Below are positions 13,429 through 22,539 of a stretch of 64,000 bases of DNA, piece by piece; the first letter of the stretch is position 1; each line of letters starts with the position of its first letter. A program made the position numbers and the translations under genes. Source of the stretch: Planococcus citri (taxonomy: Eukaryota; Arthropoda; Insecta; Hemiptera; Pseudococcidae); assembly GCF_950023065.1 (NCBI RefSeq), contig NC_088677.1, positions 31,765,230 to 31,829,229 of the forward strand, in the 5' to 3' direction. The notes under the pieces were generated by a model. It ran no database searches. It saw nothing but the letters and a program-made list of their open reading frames with translations, and was not told the origin of the DNA.

Positions 13429-13752
13429 TCTAGTATCCGAACGCAGCAGGAGCTAGCTAGTAGTGAGATCTGGCCTATCAAGGACACACCAACACTGAAG
13501 AAGACACCAGCAGGGAAGCGGATGAAGAGGAAGCCTAGCTTGCAGAAACGCCAATCTAGTCAAAACCACCGATCCAAGTCAAAAACCATCACCAGTCAAA
13601 GCTGATACCAGCAGCAGAGTGGATGAGGAGGAAACCAAGCAGCAGAAAAGTTACCTTTTAGTTTTAAGTTATAAGTTATAAGAAGAATGTTATACTTAGT
13701 ATTTTGTTTCATGTTAGAATCTATATATATTAAAAGATCTTTGAAAAAAAAC
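13429..13752 (+). mobile_element. 3' untranslated tail of the LINE fragment
   Basis: After the stop, about 320 bp of moderately GC-rich sequence (AGCAGCAGAG, AACCACCGATCC) grades into AT-rich DNA and ends at an A-run at 13744-13751, consistent with a LINE 3' end. I could not find a target duplication, so the exact boundary is approximate. Confidence 0.55.
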
Positions 13753-14931
13753 ATACTTCCAATCGCCCAGCCTCTCCCAATGAACCTTTTTTCATGATTT
13801 TTTTTTTAATCGATTCCTTTTGCACTCTAGATATGTCAAATAATATTTTGGAAAAAAAATTTTAAAATTCAAGGTCCAAAAAATCAAAAAAACACTATAA
13901 AAATAGCGTTTCAACTGAACGCGCTGTTACGTTGCTTCGTTGTGGGCGGAGCTACTACACCAACTGGTTTCTTTTCAGGGTTGTGTATGTAAGGAACGAG
14001 CATGGCTAGAACGCCAGGGTTGCCAGATGCAGGGATGTCTCCCCCGTAGAGAGATTTTTCGCTCCGCGGAAATCGTTTGGAGTTTTTTTTAGGGATTTTG
14101 AATTTTTGAATTTTCAGGAGAAATATTTTCATTTATTTTGTTTGTGGGGGTAAAAGGCGAGTAGCCCGAGCTGTGATGGTTTGTAAATGTGCCATATTTA
14201 CCGAGGCGCGAGCTGAGGGTTGGGGCTGCGGAGCAGCTCAGTAGTATTTTATTTTTTAAAAACTGGAATGTAGTGTCTGTTAAAATAATGAGGAGAGGAG
14301 GTTCTGCACTTGAGATCATTTTTGGGTTGGAATTTCTTTTAACAGCACAATTGGAAATGTTTAGTGGAACATTGTTTGTAAAAAAGTCAAAAGTAAAGAT
14401 AGGGGAAGTGTTCAATACAGTATAGCCAGAATTTTCTCAATGGGGGGGGGGGCAAAACAGATTTTTAGGCATGAAAAATTGAAATTAGAGGTAATTTTAT
14501 GAAAACCCTTCGCAATGTATAAAAATTTAATGGAAATGAAGGTGCAATTACTGCTCAAGTGAAGTGACGGCGGAAATTTTTTGAAAGAAATGGGTCCAAA
14601 AAACGAAAACACGGTTTATTATCGCATGCAATATTTTTAATTTTCACTCACGGGGGGGGGGGGTGGCTCAAGTCACGTCACTCCCTTAGCTACGCCACCA
14701 CTGGTAGGGTGGGTTTTTATATTTGGGATATAGACGTAAGTTTTTTGAGGCGAAAATGTCGTTAATTCATTTTAGAAATAATTGATACCTAGAAATATTG
14801 TTCAAACTTCAATTTTTTCTTGAAAACTTTGATTTTTTAAACATTGTACTTTAGAACCAGAGTAGAATTTGCTATTGACACATTTTAACTGATTTGCATA
14901 TAAGTAGGAGCAGGGGCATAAGTTGAGTTGT
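13753..14931. other. Repeat-rich noncoding block
   Basis: No gene. It holds a GCTGC-GGA-GCAGC hairpin motif (14225-14237) within 14210-14253, G-runs of about 11-12 at 14442 and 14652, and, read on the minus strand at 14680-14705, the string CAGTGGTGGCGTAGC, which resembles ends of widespread insect DNA repeats. The word GAGCTGTGATGGTTT at 14168 is the reverse complement of sequence near 12205, tying this block to the copy A/B repeat family. Short open frames here show no domain. Confidence 0.4.
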
Positions 14932-15061
14932 CAAAAAAACGAGCCCCGGAGGAGCGAGAGGCCTGAGCGGAGCGAGGGCCAGGGCGAGCAGCACGAGCGA
15001 AGCGAGTGCGCGAGCAGGGGGTTGAGGTCGCGGAGCGACCTAGGGGGCGAAGCCCCCTAGT
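14932..15061. repeat. GC-rich hairpin island
   Basis: A sharp GC-rich block in AT-rich DNA. It contains repeated GAGCGAAGCGAG-like words and two adjacent hairpins: GGTCGC-GGA-GCGACC (15026-15040) and AGGGGGC-GAA-GCCCCCT (15042-15058), the latter overlapping a CTAG. It sits between imperfect 14-bp direct repeats ATAAGTTGAGTTGT (14918-14931) and ATAAGTTAAGTTGT (15062-15075). A related but simpler hairpin lies at 14210-14253. The arginine/alanine-rich minus-strand frame across it is a product of base composition. Confidence 0.7.
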
Positions 15062-15149
15062 ATAAGTTAAGTTGTAAATAGATGGCTGGCGATGAGTTAA
15101 CAACTGAAAATAAAACAAGGTGAGTTACTATGGTGAGCCATAAAAAAAA

Positions 15150-15505
15150 ATGAATGTGATCAACTCTTCAATCTGGAACTGTGGCGGTTCAAAGTTTTCT
15201 TATGTCCCCACCACTATGATAACATTTTTTGAAAAAAATCATGTTGAAAGGCCCGAGCTTCCCCTAAACATTCCATATGGTACCAGAATATTCTCCCCAC
15301 TTTACGGATACAGAATTTTTCTAAAAAAACCACATTTTTTGACTATACTGTCCAAGGGGTTGGGGTGGTAATTCCGCTCAAAATTTTTTCTGGAGGTACT
15401 CAACAATAATCCATCATAATTTTCCAAATCTGGGAACAGGGCCATTTCGCCTATTTTACATACCTGGGAATACCCTTTCAGCTTTCTAGGACAGTTTGGT
15501 AAAAT
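15150..15505 (-). repeat. Dispersed repeat, copy B (inverted relative of 11918-12245)
   Basis: Read on the minus strand, this block follows copy A: GGGTATTCCCAGGT, CCCAGATTTGG, AATTATGATGGATTATTGTTG and CATAGTGGTGGGG occur in the same order. The terminal CAGGGTGTCCC is not preserved here (CTGTCCTAG instead). Two small open frames in it are not genes. Confidence 0.65.
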
Positions 15506-15821
15506 TTCGATTGTTTTTCCTATTTTCAAAATTACCAAAAATCAAAAAAATTCCCTTGGAATTTTGACTGATGATATATTTTTGCGTGGTCTTTCTATCT
15601 AGCTTTATTCGCCTCAAAAAAGTTTGTGTCAGTTGAAATACTGACTTAATTAAGTACACTGTAAGAAAAATTAAGACATTCATGAAACCTCCTATTTCTT
15701 TATCTCTTAATCCCAAGCATTATTCGTTAATCTACGAGTAGGTACTCTTGTGATGTAAAACGAAGCTAAAAAGCTAAAAACTAAACGTAGACGTTAAGAA
15801 GGTAAAAGTACTTGTAGGTTT
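15506..15821. other. Left flank of the copia insertion
   Basis: Short AT-rich stretch with no coding signal. It ends in GGTAC (15822-15826), the left copy of the 5-bp target duplication. Confidence 0.5.
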
Positions 15822-15826
15822 GGTAC

Positions 15827-16283
15827 TGTTAAGATTTCTATCATGGTATGAGATCTACGCGACGTAGGATTATACGTTTGTCGTACGTAGATTCGTAACA
15901 AAATTCTACTCTAAAAAAATGTTAATTTTATCGTTACGTATTTCGTGGTTTAATTTGTCAAACACAAATTACTGGCCGCGCCAGGAGCAAAATTTTCGTT
16001 TACGCGATTTTGCGAATTAAGTAATACGCGGCTGTTTAATCGTTTAAGTTCAAAAAGTTTTCATGAACTCTTGTTGATTTTTAGAGTTCATTACTCCGTT
16101 ATAATTTGAGACGTCAACAACGTTATTTTTTATCGTTCGTTACGATTGTTTTTCGAATGTTAGAATTTTGAATTTTTTGTTTTTTAAAATAAAAGTTCAA
16201 TTTCTCGTTTGATCTTAAAGATCCACTTTATTATTCGACTATTTGTCGATGAATTTAGTTACGTTAACGTTATAAACGTAATA
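15827..16283 (+). repeat. 5' LTR of copia element
   Basis: 457 bp, starting TGTTAAGATTTC and ending TAAACGTAATA. A TATAATT box-like string is at 16100 and an AATAAA polyadenylation signal at 16188-16193, fitting a U3-R-U5 arrangement. It matches the 3' LTR base for base as far as I can compare by eye. The terminal dinucleotides are TG...TA rather than the usual TG...CA. Confidence 0.97.
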
Positions 16284-16303
16284 TGGTAGGCAGAGCTATG
16301 GTT
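16284..16303 (+). promoter_or_regulatory. Putative primer-binding site
   Basis: Immediately after the LTR the sequence reads TGGTAGGCAGAGCTATGGTT. TGGTAGCAGAG is the complement of the 3' end of animal initiator-Met tRNA, so this fits with one extra G. Initiator Met tRNA is the usual primer for copia elements. The tRNA assignment is from memory of the family, not a search. Confidence 0.6.
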
Positions 16304-16347
16304 CAATAGCTTTTCGATTTCTACGTTCGTTATTTTCGTTTACGTAA

Positions 16348-16670
16348 ATGTTGAGTGCGATTTTGGGCACTAGTACGACGCATAAAGCTTCCGATTCCGA
16401 GTCTAGTGATAATTCGTTGAACCTAGACGATTCCGGCGAATGCAGAGGTTTCTCTACTGGTAGTGCACGTACGGCCAGAAACCGTAAGAGAAACGCTCGC
16501 AAGAAGCTATTGCGTAAATCGTTAGAATTGAGAGCTGCAGCGTCGTCCGCGAGCGGTGATCAATCTACGCCAACGTCGTCGAATAAAAACGCAAATCCGA
16601 AACCGTCGTCGTCTACACAATCCGCCGAAAACGCCGAACCGCCAATCGATCCGTCGTCTGAAACTCCGCC
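16348..16670 (+). pseudogene. Gag N-terminal segment of the copia element (disconnected)
   Basis: ATG at 16348 opens a frame whose first ~107 codons are Ser-, basic- and Pro-rich (RNRKRNARKK near residues 45-55), with no known domain. At about 16670 the frame runs into an inserted transposon and stops at 16738-16740 after 130 codons. The downstream polyprotein lies in another frame; the offset between the direct-repeat copies (706 bp) is 1 modulo 3, exactly what is needed to bring both parts back in frame. In this copy the segment is cut off from the rest of Gag. Confidence 0.8.
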
Positions 16671-17367
16671 CAGTAAGCATTGGAATGTCACAGTGACATC
16701 ACATAATATCACTGCGGAGATGTGTAATATCACTTTGTGATGTCTCTGAGATTAACTGGTGATATAAAATGTACCCATCAAAATGGTCTCACAGACATCA
16801 CTCAGAAGGGCCCAGTGACATTTTTTAATGTCACAGAATGTCACAGATATGTCACCAGGAAATGTCTATGCAATATTGATGTAAATATTTCTAAAATATT
16901 CCCATTGAATGTCATTGAAATACCAATTATTGGGGTTCATTTGAATTGTGAAAATAATAAGATGTATTTTCTGCAAAAATATTCTCTTCTCTCAACTCCT
17001 GAAGTTTGGAGTTGAGATTTGAGGCTGTTGACTCCGCCACATTCGGCATAGTCTCCAGCGCCCATCATTAATGAGGGCAAATTCGCATGAGGCAGTATCT
17101 TCCTTATATACTAATTGTCAACATACTTTATCAGCGAGAAGTAAAAATGGTATAGTTTGAGGCAGAAATGTCACTGTAATATCTTTTAGTGATGTCTATG
17201 TGATATCATCAAAGTTATATTTTTGAGACATTGCAGCCAAATATTTATTTTTCCATTCCAAAGCAATGTCGCAAAAATGTCACAGAAATATTACTTTGTA
17301 ATGTCCTATACACATCACAAAATTACATCACTGTGATATTAATGTCACAGCATGCTTACTGGGCGGT
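16666..17367. mobile_element. Non-autonomous DNA transposon nested in copia gag
   Basis: The ends are perfect 15-bp inverted repeats, CCGCCCAGTAAGCAT (16666-16680) and its reverse complement (17352-17366). The direct repeat AACTCCGCC occurs at 16662-16670 and 17368-17376 but overlaps the left inverted repeat, so the target duplication is 4 to 9 bp and the outer boundary is uncertain by a few bases. Both end regions are packed with TGTCAC/GTGACA and ATATCAC/GTGATAT words (for example 16686-16740 and 17275-17350), the arrangement seen for subterminal transposase-binding repeats. No transposase frame is present. Removing one unit restores the gag-pol frame. Confidence 0.85.
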
Positions 17368-20300
17368 AACTCCGCCTGATCCGGTAAACGTTGAAAATCC
17401 GATTCCGCCGATTCGTACGCCGACTCCGTCGCCAATTCGTCGTAGCCGCAGTCAAAGTCGTTCTAGAAACAGCAGTCGAGATAGTAGTCGTAGTTCTTCA
17501 AGTGAATCATCCGGCGAATACGAAACGGCAATGTCTGGCGACCGTAAGGAGCATAATCCTGCTCAATTCAAAGTTGGTTTAAATTATTCGATGTTTAAAA
17601 AGCGCCTTATAATCGCGTTGCGGGCTAAAAAATTAGAGAAATGCGTATTAACCCCCGATCAATGTACGGTAGAATTAAAAGATAGGGCTTTTAATTTTAT
17701 ATACGAACGTCTAGATGACACAGTCGCCCGTCTAATTAAAACCGAGCGTTGCCCAAAGGCATTAATTAAAGAATTAGACGATGCCTACGGGCAAATTGAC
17801 GAGATCGCTTTAGTAGAGACTCGTACATCGTTAGCTAAACTCGACATCGACCGGTTTAAGACCTGTAGGGAATATTTGGATGAAATCCAAATTTTAGTAA
17901 ATAAGTTGGAAGCCGCCGGTGTTGTTGTCGGTGCTGGTGAAAAATATTCTTATATTTTAACCGGTATTAAAGACAAGCGTCGTTTCGACAATATTTGTGT
18001 AAGTGCGCGTACCGCACTGCACGGCAAACCGGCGGATCCAGACCTACTTATTTCGCTTTTGAAGGACTATGATGATAGGTCTAAAGCGTCGAAGGAAAGT
18101 AATGCGTCGTCTGGTTCTAATACGCAATCGTCGAAAGGTGCTGCTCTTGTCGTTCAGGTACCTGGCCCCTCTGGGGAACAGGGGAAAAGGTCGAATTCGT
18201 CGTCTGATAATAGGGACAAGAAAGATAGGCCGAGATGCTATAAATGTCGCAAGGTCGGACACAAAGCGAATTCGTGTCGCTCAAAATTCGATGATACGAA
18301 ACGTGATCGAAATCCTAACGAACCCGTTCGCTGTTACAGATGTAACGGCTTAGGCCATTTTGGAAAATCATGCCCGCGCTACGGTGACGAGGCTAACGAA
18401 AAACGACAGAAAGAAGCGAAAAGCGGTAAGAAAGGTGATGCTGGCAACAAGGGACCGGGAGGCCGTCCTCCACCTACAGCTATGATCGCCTATACGAATG
18501 GATCAATTTCTGGCTCTATCGATCCGACACCGTCTATGTCTTCTGGTTACGTAGGTTCGCAGTCCGTTTCGTCGTCCGCCTCGTCATCCGTACCGGTGAG
18601 TCAAAATTTCGGTAGTAGTTTGAATCGTAGTCGTAATCGTAGAAATTCGTCGATTTGCGCGATTGTAAATTTGTCCGGTTGTTTCGATTCTGCGTTGAAA
18701 GCAGCGTACGGTCACGATAACGTAGATGACGGTGAAGATTTTTTGTCTTTCGTAGTCGATTCGGGATGCACGGGTCATATGATTCGTTTCCCGAATTTGC
18801 TTAAAAATGAGAAGAAATTGTACGAAGAAAAAATTCTTGTAGCGAAAGAGGATGTTTTTTTGTTAAAAGATAGTGTAGGTAATCTACCTATCTATGGTGA
18901 AAATAATCGTGAATATTACTTGAAAGATGTCGTATACGTTCCGGATTTATCGCACAACTTGCTCAGCGTAAGTAAGTTGAACGAGAATGGTTTTTCTGTT
19001 CATTTTGATGCGAATCCGCGTATAACCGATTGTAATGGCGCACTCGTAGCGTCTCTAAAAATTGTAAATGGATTGTATGTTGTTCAATTCTTAATAAACT
19101 TTGCTACTTCTTGGTACGACGTTGTTTTGAATTCTGAAGATTTGGCAGATTCTGTCTCTGGTTTAATCAATTCGGCAGACGACGTATCTGCAAATAACGA
19201 CGATATTAATTCTTTGGTACAAAACATGGATGATTTAAATTTAAATTCGAACTTCAAAAGTTCAGAATTACGTACCGATATCTGGCACCGTAGATTAGGG
19301 CATCCTTCAAAGAAGGTAATGTACTCGATCCCAGGTTTGAAGAAATGTGCATGCCCAAAGTTGAATGAGTGTTCTACGTGCTGTAAGTCAAAACAGAAAA
19401 AACATTCATATAATTCAAGTCGATATCGTTTTAAAAAACCGTTAGATCTAGTACATGTTGACATAATGGGTCCTATTTCGGAAAGCATCGATGGTGAAAA
19501 ATATATTGTAGCTTTCATGGACGATTGTACTCGATTTGCAGTTACGTACGCGATGGAAACAAAAGATGAAGTTGGTTTTTATTTTGAATCATTTAGTAAA
19601 TTAGTGTCAAACATTTTTAATCGAAAAATTACGCGAATTCGATGCGACAACGCTCCGGAATTTTTAGGTGGTCATTTTAAAGAGGTAGTTAATCGAGAAG
19701 GTATGTCGATGCAAAATTCTGAGCCTTATGAGGCTCAACACAACGGAGCAATCGAACGATTTTTTAGAACGCTTCAGGAAAAGATGAGGTCTCTTTTGAT
19801 TGATTCTAATTTACCGAAGAAATATTGGGTTTACGCAGCGTATACTGCGACGTTTTTATACAACCGTATACCGAACTCTTCTTTATCGTTGAAATCGCCG
19901 TACGAGTGTTGGAATAATCGTACACCGGATTTGTCTCATCTTAAGTTGTTTGAATGTATTGGTCACGTTTTGAAACCGAAGGAAAAGCGATCTAAATTGG
20001 ATGAAAAGTCGAGTGCAATGGTTTTAGTTGGGTTTTCTGACACTGGTTATCTTATGCTAGATGTAGGTAAAAATAAAATTGTACCGTCTTCGAATGTAGA
20101 ATTCGATGAATCGAAAACGTATGCTGATTTGACTGGTGAAACCGTAGATAGCGAGCTAATTGACTTTACGCAAAACAGCGAGAATGTTGAAAATCCCATA
20201 CCTTTGACTAGTAGAAATTTGAATCAAAATTTTTGGAATAAAAATCTTTCGGAAAATTCTTCAAGTGATGATTCTTCGGATGATGACGATGATTCTGAAA

Positions 20301-21907
20301 CAAACGAGGAATCATCAACAAAACAAATGGCTTTAAATACGAACGAAAAACAGTCGAACAAACTGACCTACGAAGATGCAATATCTGGTCCCGAAGCTAA
20401 ATTTTGGAAAAAAGCGATTCAGGAAGAACTCGATGCTATGGAGCAAAAAGACGTCTGGTATTCGACCACTCTGAAAGAATTAAATACGAAAAATTATTCA
20501 CAAGTCGATTCAAAGTGGGTTTTGACCAAGAAGATCAATACCCAAGGGGGAGTTAGGTTCAAAGCTCGACTTGTTCTTCGAGGATTTAAAGATCTTCATA
20601 ATTATGAACTTACTGAGGTGTATTCTCCGACTCCTAATAACCCAGTTATTAGAGAGGTAATTAATATCGCTACGGTGAAAGATTGGCCACTTCGTCAGTT
20701 AGATGTTTCGACTGCGTTCCTTAACGGTGACATAACACGTACGATCGTATTCAATCCGCCTCAAGGTTCTTCACCTGAAAATAAAGGAAAAATTTTCGTG
20801 TTAAAAAGGTCACTTTATGGGTTAAAAACATCTCCGAAAAATTGGAATTCAAAACTCAATGAGTTTTTACTGTCATTGAGTTTCGTACAATCCAAAGTCG
20901 AACCGTGCGTGTATTATGACAGTAAAGACCCATTGAGATGTTTCTTCGTGGTATTTGTTGACGATTTTTTGATTTCGGGAAGGGATTCAAAATTGATAGA
21001 GTGGTTGGTTGATTCTCTCGAACACAAATTTGGTATTCGCGACCTTGGTGAAAGCAAAAAGTTTGTAGGCATTGAAATAGAGAGAAACAAAAAGTGTACG
21101 TACCTTCACCAAGAATCGTACATTACGTCACTGATTAAGGAATATCGTCTCGAAGATGCAAACAGTGTGTATACTCCTATGGAGTCCAACTTGAGAATAG
21201 TGAAACCGAAGTTAGATAAGTCGTATGAGACTAAAGTTCGAGCTATTCTGGGATGTCTTGGGTACATATCGAGAGGTACACGTCCAGATATCGCGTTCGC
21301 TGTGAATTTTTTATCGAGATATCAGCAATACGCAAATTCGGAAATTTATCAATACGCTCTGCGTATTTTGAAATACTTAAAAACAACGATTAAAACTCGA
21401 TTACGTTACGATGCTTTGGTTAAGAAAGATAGATACAATTTCCGAATTTTCGTAGACGCCGATTTTGCCGGCGATCTAATCGACAGGAAGTCCACTAGTG
21501 GTGTGATGACATACCACTGTGGGAATCTTGTCGATTGGTCGGTCAAAAAGCAAAATTGTGTCAGTACGTCGTCAGCCGAATCGGAGTACATTGCGCTATC
21601 GTACTCGGCCAAACAGGGGTTAGCCTGGCGAAATTTCTTGATGGAATTAAATATCGAATTCGATACTATCCCTGTATTTTCGGATAGTTCATCTGCGATA
21701 GCAATAGGAAGCACAAACGAGAGTCAAAGGACTCGACACATCGACATCTCTGTCCACCACGTACGCGATCTCGTACAAAAACATATTGTACAGTTAGTAA
21801 AGATTGCCGGTGTCAATCAAATCGCCGATGCGATGACTAAATCTTTAAATAGAAAGATTTTTGCGAAAATGTTTAAATTAATGTATAAAATCGAATCGAA
21901 CTCGTAG
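17231..21907 (+). CDS. Copia Gag-Pol polyprotein (N-terminus altered by insertion)
   Basis: This 1,558-codon frame begins inside the nested transposon; native sequence starts near 17368 (residue 46). Gag carries two CCHC zinc knuckles (C336-C349 and C368-C381). The aspartic protease has DSG with Asp510. The integrase has an HHCC zinc finger (H686, H691, C714, C717) and catalytic Asp744, Asp806 and Glu842, a D-D-35-E spacing. Reverse transcriptase has Asp1158 and an FVDD box (Asp1244-1245). RNase H has Asp1409, Glu1450 and Asp1485. All catalytic residues are present, so pol could be functional. Translation would have to start at a Met inside the insertion (17231 or 17342), losing the first ~107 Gag residues. 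There is no env-like region. The product would copy element RNA and integrate the cDNA. Confidence 0.97.
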   Translation: MQPNIYFSIPKQCRKNVTEILLCNVLYTSQNYITVILMSQHAYWAVTPPDPVNVENPIPPIRTPTPSPIRRSRSQSRSRNSSRDSSRSSSSESSGEYETAMSGDRKEHNPAQFKVGLNYSMFKKRLIIALRAKKLEKCVLTPDQCTVELKDRAFNFIYERLDDTVARLIKTERCPKALIKELDDAYGQIDEIALVETRTSLAKLDIDRFKTCREYLDEIQILVNKLEAAGVVVGAGEKYSYILTGIKDKRRFDNICVSARTALHGKPADPDLLISLLKDYDDRSKASKESNASSGSNTQSSKGAALVVQVPGPSGEQGKRSNSSSDNRDKKDRPRCYKCRKVGHKANSCRSKFDDTKRDRNPNEPVRCYRCNGLGHFGKSCPRYGDEANEKRQKEAKSGKKGDAGNKGPGGRPPPTAMIAYTNGSISGSIDPTPSMSSGYVGSQSVSSSASSSVPVSQNFGSSLNRSRNRRNSSICAIVNLSGCFDSALKAAYGHDNVDDGEDFLSFVVDSGCTGHMIRFPNLLKNEKKLYEEKILVAKEDVFLLKDSVGNLPIYGENNREYYLKDVVYVPDLSHNLLSVSKLNENGFSVHFDANPRITDCNGALVASLKIVNGLYVVQFLINFATSWYDVVLNSEDLADSVSGLINSADDVSANNDDINSLVQNMDDLNLNSNFKSSELRTDIWHRRLGHPSKKVMYSIPGLKKCACPKLNECSTCCKSKQKKHSYNSSRYRFKKPLDLVHVDIMGPISESIDGEKYIVAFMDDCTRFAVTYAMETKDEVGFYFESFSKLVSNIFNRKITRIRCDNAPEFLGGHFKEVVNREGMSMQNSEPYEAQHNGAIERFFRTLQEKMRSLLIDSNLPKKYWVYAAYTATFLYNRIPNSSLSLKSPYECWNNRTPDLSHLKLFECIGHVLKPKEKRSKLDEKSSAMVLVGFSDTGYLMLDVGKNKIVPSSNVEFDESKTYADLTGETVDSELIDFTQNSENVENPIPLTSRNLNQNFWNKNLSENSSSDDSSDDDDDSETNEESSTKQMALNTNEKQSNKLTYEDAISGPEAKFWKKAIQEELDAMEQKDVWYSTTLKELNTKNYSQVDSKWVLTKKINTQGGVRFKARLVLRGFKDLHNYELTEVYSPTPNNPVIREVINIATVKDWPLRQLDVSTAFLNGDITRTIVFNPPQGSSPENKGKIFVLKRSLYGLKTSPKNWNSKLNEFLLSLSFVQSKVEPCVYYDSKDPLRCFFVVFVDDFLISGRDSKLIEWLVDSLEHKFGIRDLGESKKFVGIEIERNKKCTYLHQESYITSLIKEYRLEDANSVYTPMESNLRIVKPKLDKSYETKVRAILGCLGYISRGTRPDIAFAVNFLSRYQQYANSEIYQYALRILKYLKTTIKTRLRYDALVKKDRYNFRIFVDADFAGDLIDRKSTSGVMTYHCGNLVDWSVKKQNCVSTSSAESEYIALSYSAKQGLAWRNFLMELNIEFDTIPVFSDSSSAIAIGSTNESQRTRHIDISVHHVRDLVQKHIVQLVKIAGVNQIADAMTKSLNRKIFAKMFKLMYKIESNS

Positions 21908-22068
21908 ATGTTTATTTACAAAACCGTTATCAGTAGAATTCTTCGTAGATTTGTTTTTTTGGCTTCGTGCAATGTTTAGCGTACCATGTACACCACCCCA
22001 TATGTTACGTATATTCGGTGAAATCTAGATGTAAAATTATTATTTTTTTAAAAAAAAAAGTTAATTTT

Positions 22069-22077
22069 AAGGGGGAG
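22069..22077 (+). promoter_or_regulatory. Polypurine tract
   Basis: AAGGGGGAG directly abuts the 3' LTR, as expected for the plus-strand primer of reverse transcription in copia elements. Confidence 0.85.
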
Positions 22078-22534
22078 TGTTAAGATTTCTATCATGGTAT
22101 GAGATCTACGCGACGTAGGATTATACGTTTGTCGTACGTAGATTCGTAACAAAATTCTACTCTAAAAAAATGTTAATTTTATCGTTACGTATTTCGTGGT
22201 TTAATTTGTCAAACACAAATTACTGGCCGCGCCAGGAGCAAAATTTTCGTTTACGCGATTTTGCGAATTAAGTAATACGCGGCTGTTTAATCGTTTAAGT
22301 TCAAAAAGTTTTCATGAACTCTTGTTGATTTTTAGAGTTCATTACTCCGTTATAATTTGAGACGTCAACAACGTTATTTTTTATCGTTCGTTACGATTGT
22401 TTTTCGAATGTTAGAATTTTGAATTTTTTGTTTTTTAAAATAAAAGTTCAATTTCTCGTTTGATCTTAAAGATCCACTTTATTATTCGACTATTTGTCGA
22501 TGAATTTAGTTACGTTAACGTTATAAACGTAATA
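22078..22534 (+). repeat. 3' LTR of copia element
   Basis: 457 bp, same length as the 5' LTR and with no difference that I can see. It is followed by GGTAC (22535-22539), matching the 5-bp duplication on the left. Confidence 0.97.
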
Positions 22535-22539
22535 GGTAC

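Larger units (their letters stand above)
15827..22534 (+). mobile_element. Complete Ty1/copia LTR retrotransposon
   Basis: The 6,708-bp element is bounded by two 457-bp LTRs and a GGTAC duplication (15822-15826 and 22535-22539). Order: LTR, tRNA-like primer site, gag start, inserted DNA transposon, gag-protease-integrase-RT-RNase H frame, polypurine tract, LTR. Integrase lies before reverse transcriptase, which defines the copia order. By eye the two LTRs show no difference, so the insertion is young. The later or co-inherited transposon at 16666-17367 disconnects the first gag codons; otherwise no stop or frameshift is seen in pol. Confidence 0.97.

Noticed and set aside
14420..14705. Possible hAT-like element between CAGTATAGCC and GGCGTAGC...CACTG with two G-runs
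   Set aside because: The two ends do not match each other beyond CAGT and no direct repeat flanks them.
14885..15118. Arg/Ala/Ser-rich minus-strand frame
   Set aside because: Composition is forced by the GC-rich hairpin island; no start context or domain.
16296..16502. Minus-strand frame over the copia gag start, and similar frames at 18044-18778, 19084-19518 and 21406-21714
   Set aside because: They are shadows of the copia polyprotein on other frames, without domains.
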